From: Oceanicella sp. SM1341
GTDB lineage: Bacteria > Pseudomonadota > Alphaproteobacteria > Rhodobacterales > Rhodobacteraceae
Assembly (NCBI RefSeq): GCF_003448965.1
Contig: NZ_QRGC01000009.1
Location: 117,490 to 181,489 of the forward strand
Length of the DNA stretch: 64,000 nucleotides
Direction: 5' to 3'
Positions 1-9,210 of this stretch are shown in pieces. Below the pieces are notes generated by a model that was not told the origin of the DNA, searched no databases, and was given only the letters and a program-made list of their open reading frames with translations. A program made the translations under genes and the position numbers. Numbering within the stretch: the stretch's first letter is position 1; each line of letters begins with the position of its first letter.

Positions 1-693
1 GCCCTCACCAGCGGTGTGGCGGCGCAGGTGTTCTGGATCACGCTCAAGGTGGCGGTGATCACCACCCTCGCCACCCTGGTGCTGGGCTACCCGCTGGCGC
101 TCTTCACCGCCATCGCGCCGCCATGGCTGTCGCGCCTGCTGCTGGCGGCGGTGATGATCCCGTTCTGGAGCTCGATCCTCGTGCGCTCCTATGCCTGGAT
201 GGTGCTGCTGGGCCGGCAGGGCATGGTGAACGAGGCGCTGATCGGGCTGGGGCTGATCGAGACACCGATGCGCCTGCTCAACACCTCCTTCGCGGTCTAC
301 GTGGGCATGATCCACATCCTGCTGCCCTTCATGGTGCTGCCGATCTATGCCACGATGAAGGGCATCGACGGCCGGCTGGTCTGGGCGGCGGAAAACCTCG
401 GCGCCGGCGCGCTCTCGGTGCTGCGCTTCGTCATCCTGCCGCTGTCGCTGCCGGGGGTGTTCGCCGGGGTGCTGGTGGTGTTCATCCTCTGCCTCGGCTT
501 CTACGTGACGCCCGCGCTGCTCGGCGGCCCGGGAGACCTGATGGCCTCCATGCTCATCGCGCAGGAGGTCGACCTCTACAACTGGGACCTCGCCTCCGCC
601 TATGCCGCGGTGCTGCTGGTGGTCACCCTGCTGATCGTGGCCGCCTTCAGCCGCCTGCTCAGCCTCGACCGCGTGATGGGAGCCGGACGATGA
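1..693 (+). CDS. PotB-type ABC transporter permease (5' end outside window)
   Basis: Inner-membrane permease of a binding-protein-dependent ABC importer of the polyamine/opine (PotB) type. The reading frame stays open to the first base of the window, so the N-terminus is missing; a GTG at 16 is internal. Several hydrophobic segments are visible, and an EAA loop (WAAENLGAG followed by ILPLSLPG) lies where the ATPase would dock. It overlaps the next permease by ATGA at 690-693, so the two are probably translationally coupled. The binding protein and ATPase are presumably upstream of the window. The substrate is not readable from the permease; the downstream amidohydrolases and hydantoinase suggest an N-heterocycle rather than a polyamine (inference). 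Confidence 0.9.
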   Translation, partial: ALTSGVAAQVFWITLKVAVITTLATLVLGYPLALFTAIAPPWLSRLLLAAVMIPFWSSILVRSYAWMVLLGRQGMVNEALIGLGLIETPMRLLNTSFAVYVGMIHILLPFMVLPIYATMKGIDGRLVWAAENLGAGALSVLRFVILPLSLPGVFAGVLVVFILCLGFYVTPALLGGPGDLMASMLIAQEVDLYNWDLASAYAAVLLVVTLLIVAAFSRLLSLDRVMGAGR

Positions 694-1511
694 GCGCAGC
701 CCCCCCTCTGGTGATGTCGAGCGGCCGCGCCGGCCGCGCCCTGCTGGGGCTTCTCGCCCTCGCGGTGGTGGTGTTCCTCGTGTTCCCGGTGTTCGTGATC
801 ATCCCGATCTCCTTCTCCGGCTCGAGCTTCCTCACCTTCCCGCCCGAGAGCCTCAGCCTGCAATGGTACGAGAAGTTCCTCTCCCGCGCCGACTGGCTGG
901 AGGCGACCTGGCTCAGCCTCTGGGTGGCGGCGCTGGTGACGGTGCTGGCCACCGTGCTGGGCACGGCGGCGGCCTTCGGCGTGGTGCGCGGGCGGTTCCC
1001 GGGGCAGAAGCTGGTGGTGGCCTTCCTGCTCTCGCCGCTGATCGTGCCGGGCATCATCGTGGCGATCGCGGTGTATTTCTTCTACGCCCGGCTCGGCATC
1101 GTCGGCTCGCCGGTCGCCATCGCGGTGGCGCATACGGCGCTCGCGGTGCCTTTCGTGGTGGTGAACGTCTCCGCCGTGCTGCACGGGTTCGACACGCGGC
1201 TGGAGCAGGCGGCGCAGAACCTCGGCGCCGGCACCTGGACCACCTTCCGCCTCGTCACCTTCCCGCTCATCCGGCCCGGCGTGTTCGCCGGCGGGCTCTT
1301 CGCCTTCATCACCTCCTTCGACGAGCTGATCGTGGCGCTGTTCATCACCGCGCCGGGCCATGTCACCCTCCCGGCGCGGATGTGGGAGAGCATGCGCAAC
1401 GAGATCGACCCCACCATCGCCGCCGTCTCCACGCTGGAGATCGTGCTCTCGGTGGCGCTGTTCTTCGTGGCCGGCCGGCTGCAGGCCCGGGCGGCGGAGC
1501 GCGGCGCATGA
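690..1511 (+). CDS. PotC-type ABC transporter permease
   Basis: Second inner-membrane permease of the importer, 273 aa, normal length for PotC-like proteins. The start is the ATG that overlaps the upstream stop; a longer in-frame extension upstream runs through the preceding gene and is not credible. About six membrane segments are visible, beginning with a strongly hydrophobic helix near residues 15-40. The EAA loop (EQAAQNLGAG, then FPLIRPG) marks the ATPase contact. Its stop overlaps the start of the following amidohydrolase by ATGA. It should form a heterodimer with the upstream permease. Confidence 0.92.
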   Translation: MSAAPPLVMSSGRAGRALLGLLALAVVVFLVFPVFVIIPISFSGSSFLTFPPESLSLQWYEKFLSRADWLEATWLSLWVAALVTVLATVLGTAAAFGVVRGRFPGQKLVVAFLLSPLIVPGIIVAIAVYFFYARLGIVGSPVAIAVAHTALAVPFVVVNVSAVLHGFDTRLEQAAQNLGAGTWTTFRLVTFPLIRPGVFAGGLFAFITSFDELIVALFITAPGHVTLPARMWESMRNEIDPTIAAVSTLEIVLSVALFFVAGRLQARAAERGA

Positions 1512-2932
1512 GCCGCCGCGCGCTCTTCGCCGAGGAGATCATCGCCTTCCAGCATGGCGAGCACCGCCACCTGCGCGGCGGCTGCGTGATCACGGAAGGG
1601 GACCGGGTGGTCTATGTCGGCCCGCCGGTCGACCTCGGCGAGGACGTGGAGCGGCATGATTTCGGGCCCGCGTTCATCGCGCCCGGCTTCATCGACAGCC
1701 ACGCCCATCTCACCTCCGCGCCGCTCGACCGCACCACGGTCGAGGACACCGGCAAGCCGCAGTTCTGGTTCACCTCGCTCGCCGAGCTGCTGCCCGCCAT
1801 GACCCGTGCCATGCGCCCGGAGGACGAGCGGGCAATGGCCGATTTCTCCGTGGCCGAGCTCATCCGCTCCGGCACCACCACGGTGATGGAGATCGGCTGG
1901 CAGGGCGACCACGTGGCCGACACCGCCGAGCGCGCCGGCATCCGCGCCTATGTCGCGCAGGGCTACGGCTCGGCGAAATGGCGCACGCCGGACGGCCGGC
2001 GCATGGTGATCGACTGGAAGGAGGACGACGGGTTCGACGGCTTCCACGACGCCTGCGCCTTCATCGACAGGGTGGACGGCCGGGCGAACGGCCGCATCCG
2101 CGGCTACCTCTCGCCCATGCAGGTGGCGATGGTCTCGCCCGCGCTGCTCGCCGCCACGCGCGCCGAGGCCGAGGCGCGGGACTGCCCCGTCGCCCTGCAC
2201 ACCTCCGAGGCGGTGTTCGAGTTCCGCGAGATGGTTTCGCGCGAGGGGATGACCCCCATCGAGTGGCTGGAGGCGCAGGGCTTCCTCTCCGAGCGCTGCA
2301 TGCTGGGCCATGTCATCTTCACCGCCGGGCATTCCTGGCTCAACTACCCGGGGCGCGACCTCGAGATCCTCGCCGCCCACGGCGCCTCCGTGGCGCACTG
2401 CCCCTGGGTGTTCGCCCGGCGCGGCTACGTGATGGAGAGCTTCGCGCGCTACCTCGACGCGGGCGTGACCATGTGCCTGGGCTCCGACACCGCGCCCCAG
2501 AGCCTGCTCAAACAGATGCAATACGGCGCCGTTCTGGCCAAGACGGTGGAGCGCGACAGCCGCCGCGCCACCGCGGGCCAGATGTTCGACGCGGCCACCC
2601 TCGCGCCCGCCCGGGCGCTGGGGCGCAGCGATCTCGGCCGCATCGCGCCGGGGGCGAAGGCCGATCTCACCGTCTGGCGGCTCGACGGGTTCTCCACCAC
2701 GCCGAGCCGCGACCCGGTACGCCTTCTGGTGCATTCGGCCGAGCCGGAAGATCTGCGCCACGTGATGGTGGACGGCACATGGGTGATGCGTGAGCGCAGA
2801 CTGACGCAACTGCAGGAAGCCACGGTGGTTGCAGCAGCGCGCAGGGCAGCGCAAAGGGTATGGAGCCGCATGGGTGATGGCCCGGCGGCGCTCGACATCC
2901 TGTCCGCCCCCACGCTGAGGCCATTCGCATGA
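1508..2932 (+). CDS. amidohydrolase family protein (deaminase/chlorohydrolase type)
   Basis: Metal-dependent hydrolase of the amidohydrolase superfamily, 474 aa, predicted cytosolic. Metal and catalytic positions are readable: HxH at His65/His67 (DSHAHL), His231 (LHTSE), His268 (LGHV) and Asp327 (GSDTAP). This pattern, without a carboxylated lysine, fits the cytosine/guanine deaminase, AtzB/TrzN-like branch that removes amino or chloro groups from N-heterocycles. It begins at an ATGA overlap with the permease gene and ends in another with the GntR gene, so it belongs to the transporter operon. The exact substrate is unknown; a purine, pyrimidine, triazine-like or hydantoin-like compound would fit the neighbours. 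Confidence 0.88.
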   Translation: MSRRALFAEEIIAFQHGEHRHLRGGCVITEGDRVVYVGPPVDLGEDVERHDFGPAFIAPGFIDSHAHLTSAPLDRTTVEDTGKPQFWFTSLAELLPAMTRAMRPEDERAMADFSVAELIRSGTTTVMEIGWQGDHVADTAERAGIRAYVAQGYGSAKWRTPDGRRMVIDWKEDDGFDGFHDACAFIDRVDGRANGRIRGYLSPMQVAMVSPALLAATRAEAEARDCPVALHTSEAVFEFREMVSREGMTPIEWLEAQGFLSERCMLGHVIFTAGHSWLNYPGRDLEILAAHGASVAHCPWVFARRGYVMESFARYLDAGVTMCLGSDTAPQSLLKQMQYGAVLAKTVERDSRRATAGQMFDAATLAPARALGRSDLGRIAPGAKADLTVWRLDGFSTTPSRDPVRLLVHSAEPEDLRHVMVDGTWVMRERRLTQLQEATVVAAARRAAQRVWSRMGDGPAALDILSAPTLRPFA

Positions 2933-3603
2933 CCGACACCCGCATTGCCCCGCCCCCCGGCGAGAGCCTGGCCGACCAGGCCTACCGGCTGATCGAGGAC
3001 ATGATCGTGACCATGGAGCTCAGGCCCGGGGCCTGGGTGTCCGAGCCCTCGCTCACCGAGCGGCTGGAGATCGGCCGCACCCCGGTGCGCGAGGCGCTGC
3101 TGCGGCTCGCCTCCGACGGCATCCTCGTCACCCGGCCGCGGCGGGGCATGGTGGTCTGCGAGATCGACCTGCGCACCCAGCTGCGCGTGCTCGAGGCCCG
3201 CCGGGCGCTGGAAAGCGTCATCGTGCGCCGCGCCGCCCTGCGCCGCTCGGCCGAGGATGTCGAGGTGATCTCCGGGATGGTGGCCGAGTTCCGCCGCATG
3301 AAGGGCCAGCCCGACCACGTGCCGATCCTGCGGCTCGACCGCGCCTTCATGGACCGGCTGCTGCTGGCCTCGGCAAACCCGTTCCTCGGCGCCATCACGC
3401 CGCTCTACGCCCTGTCGCGGCGCTTCTGGCTGGCGAACTACCAGCGCCAGACCCGGTTCGACCCGCAGGAGATCACCGGCTACCACATCGAGATCGCCGA
3501 CGCGGTCATCGCAGGAAACGCGGAGGAGGCGGGCCGGCTGGTCGACGCCTTCCTCGACCATGTCGAAGAGTTCACCCGTTTCGTCGGCCTCGAGCTGGGC
3601 TGA
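2929..3603 (+). CDS. GntR family transcriptional regulator (FadR/FCD type)
   Basis: 224-aa DNA-binding repressor-like protein. The N-terminal winged helix-turn-helix (about residues 15-80, containing RTPVREALLRLASDGI) is typical of GntR. The C-terminal two-thirds is helical with an FCD-type ligand pocket (RLDRAFMDRLL, YHIEIADAVI). The ATG overlaps the upstream stop, placing the regulator inside the operon, so it probably controls its own catabolic genes in response to the imported compound or a breakdown product (inference). Confidence 0.9.
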   Translation: MTDTRIAPPPGESLADQAYRLIEDMIVTMELRPGAWVSEPSLTERLEIGRTPVREALLRLASDGILVTRPRRGMVVCEIDLRTQLRVLEARRALESVIVRRAALRRSAEDVEVISGMVAEFRRMKGQPDHVPILRLDRAFMDRLLLASANPFLGAITPLYALSRRFWLANYQRQTRFDPQEITGYHIEIADAVIAGNAEEAGRLVDAFLDHVEEFTRFVGLELG

Positions 3604-3633
3604 GGGCGGGGCCTGACCAACAAGGAGGTCACC

Positions 3634-5124
3634 ATGCAGGCCGAAACCACCGTGCTGCGCGACTGCGGCTGGATCATCAGCTGGAATGCCGCCGAGGCGC
3701 GCCACGAGTACATGCAGGGCGGCGACGTGGCCTTCCGCGGCGACCGCGTGCTGCAGGTGGGCGGTCGCTACGAGGGCGCTTTCGAGCACGAGGTCGACGC
3801 CCGCGAGCGCCTGGTGATGCCCGGTTTCGTCGACCTGCACGCCCATCCCACGTTCGAGACCATGCTCAAGGGCCTGACCGACGAGGTCGGCAGCCCGAAC
3901 TTCTACCAGAGCTCGCTCTACGAGTTCCTCTTCCTCTTCGAGCTCGACGAGGACGGCATGCGCGCCTCCAACGAGGTCGCCCTCTCCGAGCTGCTGCTGA
4001 GCGGCGTCACCTCGCTGTGCGACATCTCCGTGCCGCACGAGGGCTGGCTCGACACCATGGCGCGCAGCGGCATCCGCGGCTTTGCGGCACCCATGTTCCG
4101 CTCCGGCCGCTGGTTCACGCGCAACGGCCACTCGGTGGAATACGAGTTCGACGAGCCGCAGGGCCGTTCGCGGCTGGAGAAGGCGCTCGCCGTGGTCGAC
4201 GAGGCGCGCGCCCACCCCTCCGGCCGGCTCGACGGCGTGGTCTCCCCCGCCCAGATCGACACCTGCTCGGAGGAGCTCTTGCGCGACGCCGCCGCCGAGG
4301 CGCGCGCCCGCAACATGCCCATCCAGATCCACGCCTCGCAGAGCGTGGTGGAGTTCAACGAGATCATGCGCCGCCACGGCCGCACGCCGGCCGGCTGGCT
4401 GGGCGATCTCGGCCTGCTCGGCCCCGACCTCACCATCGGCCACGGCATCTTCATGGACCACCACGAATGGGTGGCCTGGAGCACCCGAAACGACCTTGGC
4501 CTGCTGGCCGAGAGCGGCACCACGGTGGCGCATTGCCCCACCGTCTTCGTGCGCCGCGGCATCTCGCTGCGCCATTTCGCCGAATACCGCGCCGCGGGCG
4601 TGAACATGGGGATCGGCACCGACACCTTCCCGCACAACTTCGTGGAGGAGATGCGCAACGCCATCTACGTGGGCCGCACCGTGTCGGGCAATTCCAAGGG
4701 CCCGACGGCGCAGATGGTCTTCGAGGCCGCCACCGTGGGCGGCGCGAAGGCGCTGGGGCGCGACGACATCGGCCGGCTCGCCCCCGGGGCCAAGGCCGAC
4801 ATCGTGCTCGTCGACCTCATGCACCCCGCCATGCGGCCGGTGCGCGACCCGCTGCGCAGCCTGATCTTCTCCGCCGGTGACCGGCCGATCCGCGATGTCT
4901 ACGTCGACGGCCGGCAGGTGGTCTCGGCCGGCAAGGTCACCGGGCTCGACCGCGAGGCCGCCCTCGCCCGGGTGGAGGAGGCGCAGGCCCGCTCCGCAGC
5001 CCAGGTGCACAAGTACGACTGGGCCGGCCGCCCGGCCGACGAGGTGATGCCCCACGCGCTGCCCTTCGCGAAGGCCCGCGCGGCCGCGCCCGCCCCCGCA
5101 GGCGAGGCGGAGGCAGAGGCATGA
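3634..5124 (+). CDS. amidohydrolase family protein (second copy in operon)
   Basis: 496-aa metal-dependent hydrolase of the amidohydrolase superfamily, paralogous to the one at 1508-2932. Metal site: His69/His71 (LHAHP), His233 (QIHAS), His270 (GHGIF), Asp330 (GTDTFP). A strong ribosome site (AAGGAGGT, 3622-3629) precedes the ATG by a few bases. The C-terminus is an Ala/Glu/Pro-rich tail of about 25 residues that may be disordered. It overlaps the HyuA-like gene by ATGA. Two different amidohydrolases plus a hydantoinase in one operon suggest successive deamination or ring-hydrolysis steps on one substrate; the order of reactions cannot be read from sequence. Confidence 0.88.
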   Translation: MQAETTVLRDCGWIISWNAAEARHEYMQGGDVAFRGDRVLQVGGRYEGAFEHEVDARERLVMPGFVDLHAHPTFETMLKGLTDEVGSPNFYQSSLYEFLFLFELDEDGMRASNEVALSELLLSGVTSLCDISVPHEGWLDTMARSGIRGFAAPMFRSGRWFTRNGHSVEYEFDEPQGRSRLEKALAVVDEARAHPSGRLDGVVSPAQIDTCSEELLRDAAAEARARNMPIQIHASQSVVEFNEIMRRHGRTPAGWLGDLGLLGPDLTIGHGIFMDHHEWVAWSTRNDLGLLAESGTTVAHCPTVFVRRGISLRHFAEYRAAGVNMGIGTDTFPHNFVEEMRNAIYVGRTVSGNSKGPTAQMVFEAATVGGAKALGRDDIGRLAPGAKADIVLVDLMHPAMRPVRDPLRSLIFSAGDRPIRDVYVDGRQVVSAGKVTGLDREAALARVEEAQARSAAQVHKYDWAGRPADEVMPHALPFAKARAAAPAPAGEAEAEA

Positions 5125-7205
5125 GGCTGATCGGAGTCGATGTCGGCGGCACCTTCACCGACCTCGTCTGCGTGGAGACCGAGAGCGGCGCGCTCACCAT
5201 CCACAAGGTGCCCACCACCCCGCACGACCCCTCGGAGGCGGTGCTGAACGGCATCCTCGAGCTCTGCGAGCTTGCCGGCGTGGCGCGCGAGAGCGTGGAC
5301 CGGGTGCTGCACGGCACCACCACCGCCACCAACGCCATCCTCGAGCATGACGGCGCCCTCACCGGCCTGATCACCAACGAGGGCTACCGCGACATCCTGC
5401 ACATCGGCCGCCACCAGCGCCCGCAGCACTATTCCATCCGCCAGGAAGTGCCCTGGCAGGACCGCCCGCTGGTGAAACGCCGCCACCGCAAGGTGGTGGC
5501 CGGCCGCATGGCCCCGCCCGAGGGCCGGGTGCTGGTGCCGCTCGACGAGGCGGGCGTGCGCGCCGCCGCGCGCGAGCTGCGCGAGGAAGGCGTGGAGGCC
5601 ATCGCCATCTGCTTCCTGTTCTCCTACCTCGACCCCGCGCATGAGCAGCGCGCCCGCGAGATCGTGCTGGAGGAATACCCGGAGGTGTTCGTGACCACCT
5701 CCGCCGAGGTCTCGCCGCAGTTCCGCGAGTTCGAGCGTTTCACCACCACGGCGATGAACGCCTTCATCGGCCCGAAGGTGCGCCGCTACGTGAGCCGGCT
5801 GGAGGAGCGGCTGGCGGAGAACGGCCTCACGGCCGACCTGCACATCATGGGCTCGAACGGCGGTGTCGCCACGGCGCGGATGGTCTGCGAGCTGCCGGTG
5901 ATGACCCTGCTGTCGGGCCCCGCGGCCGGCATCATCGGCGGGGCCTGGGCCGGGGCGCTCTCCGGGCGCGACAGCCTGATCACCTTCGACGTGGGCGGCA
6001 CCTCGGCCGATATCGGCATCGTGCGTGACGGCGCCTTCGCCGAGGCCTCGGCGCGCGACACCTCCATCGCCGGCTTCCCGCTCATGGTGCCGATGATCGA
6101 CATCCACACCATCGGCGCCGGCGGCGGCTCCATCGCGCATCTCGACGCGGGCGGCGCCTTCCGCGTCGGCCCGCGCTCCGCGGGCGCGGTGCCCGGCCCC
6201 GCCGCCTACCGCCGCGGCGGCACGAAGCCCACGGTGACGGATGCCAACGTGGTGCTCGGCCGGCTCGACGCGGGAAATTTCCTCGGCGGCGCGATGAGCC
6301 TCGACGTGGACGCCGCCGGGCGGGTGATCGACGGGCTCGCCGCCGAGCTCGGCCTCTCCCGGCTCGAGACGGCGGAGGGCATCCTCACCCTGGTCAACGC
6401 CAACATGGCCAATCTCGTGCGCTCGCGCACCGTGCAGAAGGGGCTCGACCCGCGCAGCTTCGCCCTCGTCGCCTTCGGCGGCGGCGGGCCGCTGCAGGCG
6501 GTGGACGTGGCCGCGATGCTCGACATCCCGGAGGTGATCGTGCCGCCGGCGCCGGGCATCACCTCGGCCATGGGGCTGGTGGCGACCGACATGAAATACG
6601 ACCTCGTGCGCACCGCCTTCCTCTCCAGCCTCGACGCGGAAGGGGCGGCCGCCCGCGCCACCGCCACGCTCGACGCCATGCAGGCCGAGCTCGCCGCCCG
6701 CCTCGCCGCCGACGGTTTCGCCGAGGCCGATACCGCCTTCGAGCGCTCGGGCGACGTGCGCTACGTGGGCCAGGGCTACGAGCTGCGCGTGGCGATCCCC
6801 GCCGGCCCGCTCGACGCCGCGGCGATGGAGGCCCTCTTCGAGGTCTTCACCGGCCTGCACCGGGCCGAGTACGGCCGCATCAACCCCGGCAACCCGATCG
6901 AGATCGTGAACCTGCGGGTGAGTGCTGCGGGCCGCATGCCGGTGCTCGGCCGCCCGGCGGTGGGGCAGGGCGGCAGCCTGAAGGCGGCGCTGCTCGGCCA
7001 CCGGCCCTGCACCTTCCGCATGGCCACCGGGCTCGAGACGCTGGAAACCCCGGTCTACCTGCGCGGCAGCCTGCCGCTGGGCGAGCGCATCGCCGGCCCC
7101 GCGATCATCGTGCAGAAGGACACCACCTCCATCCTGCGCCCGCAGGACAGCATGGTCGCCGACCCGGGCGGCAACCTCCTCATCCAGGTCGGCGGAAAGG
7201 ACTGA
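5121..7205 (+). CDS. hydantoinase/oxoprolinase family protein, subunit A (HyuA-like)
   Basis: 694-aa ATP-binding subunit of an N-methylhydantoinase/5-oxoprolinase-type enzyme, full length for HyuA. The N-terminus carries the actin-like phosphate loop GVDVGGTFTDLV, then HGTTTATNAILE. The central hydantoinase A domain has LLSGPAAGIIGG and FDVGGTSADIG. The family couples ATP hydrolysis to opening of cyclic amides such as hydantoins or 5-oxoproline and works as a complex with HyuB, encoded 3 bp downstream. The ATG overlaps the preceding amidohydrolase stop. Family assignment is firm; the substrate is not known. Confidence 0.93.
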   Translation: MRLIGVDVGGTFTDLVCVETESGALTIHKVPTTPHDPSEAVLNGILELCELAGVARESVDRVLHGTTTATNAILEHDGALTGLITNEGYRDILHIGRHQRPQHYSIRQEVPWQDRPLVKRRHRKVVAGRMAPPEGRVLVPLDEAGVRAAARELREEGVEAIAICFLFSYLDPAHEQRAREIVLEEYPEVFVTTSAEVSPQFREFERFTTTAMNAFIGPKVRRYVSRLEERLAENGLTADLHIMGSNGGVATARMVCELPVMTLLSGPAAGIIGGAWAGALSGRDSLITFDVGGTSADIGIVRDGAFAEASARDTSIAGFPLMVPMIDIHTIGAGGGSIAHLDAGGAFRVGPRSAGAVPGPAAYRRGGTKPTVTDANVVLGRLDAGNFLGGAMSLDVDAAGRVIDGLAAELGLSRLETAEGILTLVNANMANLVRSRTVQKGLDPRSFALVAFGGGGPLQAVDVAAMLDIPEVIVPPAPGITSAMGLVATDMKYDLVRTAFLSSLDAEGAAARATATLDAMQAELAARLAADGFAEADTAFERSGDVRYVGQGYELRVAIPAGPLDAAAMEALFEVFTGLHRAEYGRINPGNPIEIVNLRVSAAGRMPVLGRPAVGQGGSLKAALLGHRPCTFRMATGLETLETPVYLRGSLPLGERIAGPAIIVQKDTTSILRPQDSMVADPGGNLLIQVGGKD

Positions 7206-7208
7206 GCC

Positions 7209-8960
7209 ATGCCCGAGACCCCGCGCATCGACCCCGTGAGCGCCAGCGTCATCCAGGGCGCGCTGCAGAGCATCGCCATCGAGATGGGCTACAAGCTCAT
7301 GCGCATGTCCTATTCCTCGATCATCCGCGAGTCGGAGGATTTCGGCGCCGCGCTCACCGACGCCACCGGCCGGCAGATCGCCGAGTCCATGCAGTCCACC
7401 CCGCTGCAGTCCGGCCCCATCGCCGGCTACGTGGAGAACGTGCTGAAGGTGCTCGCCGAGCGCGGCGAGACCATCGCGCCCGGCGACGTGATCATGCACA
7501 ACGACCCCTACGGCGGCGCCAGCCACGGGCCGGACATCGCCTTCCTCGTGCCGGTGTTCTGGGAGGGGGAGCTCGCCGGCTTCTCCGCCACCACCGCCCA
7601 TCACCTCGACGTGGGCGCCCAGACGCCCGGCAGCGCCGGCATCGTCGACGCGATCGACGTCTATGCCGAGGGCCTGCAGTTCAAGGCGATCAAGGTGGTG
7701 GAGGGCGGCCGGCGCAACGCCGCCGTCTGGCAGATCCTGCGTGACAACGTGCGCGCGCCCAAGCTGGTGGTGGGCGACATGGAGGCCCAGATCGCCGCCT
7801 GCGAGATCGGCGCCGAGCGCTTCCGCGCCCTGCTCGCCGAACACGGGCCCGCCCGGGTGACCGCGGCCATCGACGCGCTGATGGACCATTCCGAGACGCT
7901 GATGCGCCGGGCCATCGCCGCGGTGCCCGACGGTGTCTACCGCGCCACCACCATGCTCGACGGGTTCGAGGGCGATCCGGAGCGCTCCGATCTCACCCTC
8001 GCCGTCACCCTCACCGTGGCGGGCGACAGCATCGACGTGGATCTCACCGGCACCTCGCCGCAGGTCTCCGACCGGCCGATCAACATGCCCTTCACCGGCA
8101 CCACGGACATCGCCATCTGGCTCACCCTGCGCTCCATCCTGCTCGATTCGGCAGTGCATGGCGTGATCCCGCAGAACTCCGGCCTCACCCGGCCTGTGAC
8201 CATCCGCGCGCCGAAGGGTTGCCTCGCCAACCCCAGCTTCCCCGCGCCGGTCATCGCCCGCTTCACCGGGGGCAACCAGCTCGCCGACACGGTGATGAAG
8301 GCGCTGGCGCAGGCGGTGCCGGGCCAGGTCTCGGCCGGTATCGGCAACCTCAAGGTCATCGCCTTCTCGGGCCTGCAGGGCGAGAGCCACTGGGTGCACA
8401 TGGAGATCTTCGAGGGCTCCTACGGCGGCCGCGAGGGCATGGACGGCATGGACGCGGTCGACACGCTCTACGCCAACACCCGCAACAACCCGATCGAGGA
8501 CATCGAGACCCACCTGCCGCTGCGCGTCACCCGCTACGAGCTGCGCGAGGGCGTGGCCGGGGCCGGGCGCTGGCGCGGCGGCTTCGGCTCGGTGCGGGCC
8601 TTCGAGTTCCTCGAGAACGGCGGCGGCTCGGTGGAGGGCGAGGGCCATCGCTACGCGCCCTGGGGCTTCCTCGGCGGCGCGGAAGGCGGCACCTCGCGCC
8701 TCGGCATCGCGGCGGCGGACGGCGGCTTCACCGACCTGCCCTCCAAGGTCTCCTACCGCGCCGCGAAGGCGGGCGAGAGCTTCGTGGCCTTCGGCCCGGC
8801 CGGCGGCGGCTACGGCAACCCGTTCGAGCGCGACCCCGCCGCGGTGCTCGACGACGTGCTCGACGGGCTGATCTCCGAGGAGACCGCGCGGGAGAGCTAC
8901 GGTGTCGCCATCTCCGGCCGCAGCGTGGACGCCGAGGCCACCGCCGCCCTGCGCGCCTGA
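7209..8960 (+). CDS. hydantoinase B/oxoprolinase family protein (HyuB-like)
   Basis: 583-aa partner of the upstream HyuA-like subunit. Characteristic HyuB signatures are present: HNDPYGGASHGPDIAFLVPVF near residues 96-117 (split here as HNDPYGGASH and GPDIAFLVPVF), ATTAHHLDVG, and a C-terminal glycine-rich stretch (AGAGRWRGGFGS). HyuA and HyuB form the active ATP-dependent amidohydrolase. It is the last clearly coupled gene of the operon; the next gene begins 250 bp later with its own ribosome site. Confidence 0.93.
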   Translation: MPETPRIDPVSASVIQGALQSIAIEMGYKLMRMSYSSIIRESEDFGAALTDATGRQIAESMQSTPLQSGPIAGYVENVLKVLAERGETIAPGDVIMHNDPYGGASHGPDIAFLVPVFWEGELAGFSATTAHHLDVGAQTPGSAGIVDAIDVYAEGLQFKAIKVVEGGRRNAAVWQILRDNVRAPKLVVGDMEAQIAACEIGAERFRALLAEHGPARVTAAIDALMDHSETLMRRAIAAVPDGVYRATTMLDGFEGDPERSDLTLAVTLTVAGDSIDVDLTGTSPQVSDRPINMPFTGTTDIAIWLTLRSILLDSAVHGVIPQNSGLTRPVTIRAPKGCLANPSFPAPVIARFTGGNQLADTVMKALAQAVPGQVSAGIGNLKVIAFSGLQGESHWVHMEIFEGSYGGREGMDGMDAVDTLYANTRNNPIEDIETHLPLRVTRYELREGVAGAGRWRGGFGSVRAFEFLENGGGSVEGEGHRYAPWGFLGGAEGGTSRLGIAAADGGFTDLPSKVSYRAAKAGESFVAFGPAGGGYGNPFERDPAAVLDDVLDGLISEETARESYGVAISGRSVDAEATAALRA

Positions 8961-9132
8961 TCCCGTCCGTCACGACCGGATGCGCCGCCTGCCCTCCCCG
9001 GGGCGGGCGGCAGCGCCATGCCCTGCGACCGCCCGCCGCAGCCGGCGGAGCCCTGCGCCGGGGTGCCTCTTTCCCGAAACAGCCCTGCACCGGGCGCATA
9101 TCCGAATGAACGTGCGCGGGACGGCGCGTTGA

Positions 9133-9147
9133 CGCAATTAGATTGCG
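9133..9147. promoter_or_regulatory. inverted repeat, possible operator upstream of aminotransferase
   Basis: CGCAAT-TAG-ATTGCG is a perfect 6-bp inverted repeat in an otherwise G+C-rich gap. A TTGACG hexamer (9129-9134) that could serve as a -35 box overlaps its left arm, and the aminotransferase ATG is about 65 bp downstream. A convincing -10 box is not visible. A regulator site is inference. Confidence 0.4.
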
Positions 9148-9210
9148 CGTGTCGGGGCGCGGGCGTAATGTCCGGTCCGCAAACCGCCCCCCTCGGGGCG
9201 CAAGGAGGAC

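Noticed and set aside
1..1511. Polyamine importer
   Set aside because: PotB/PotC similarity only identifies the permease family; the linked hydantoinase and amidohydrolases argue for another substrate.
4899..8648. Reverse-strand open frame of about 1,250 codons
   Set aside because: It lies opposite the hyuA/hyuB genes, is His/Arg/Gly/Ala-rich low-complexity and reflects the high G+C third positions. Similar reverse frames at 2449-5055, 18317-20434, 29458-32409 and 38053-40314 (plus) are rejected for the same reason.
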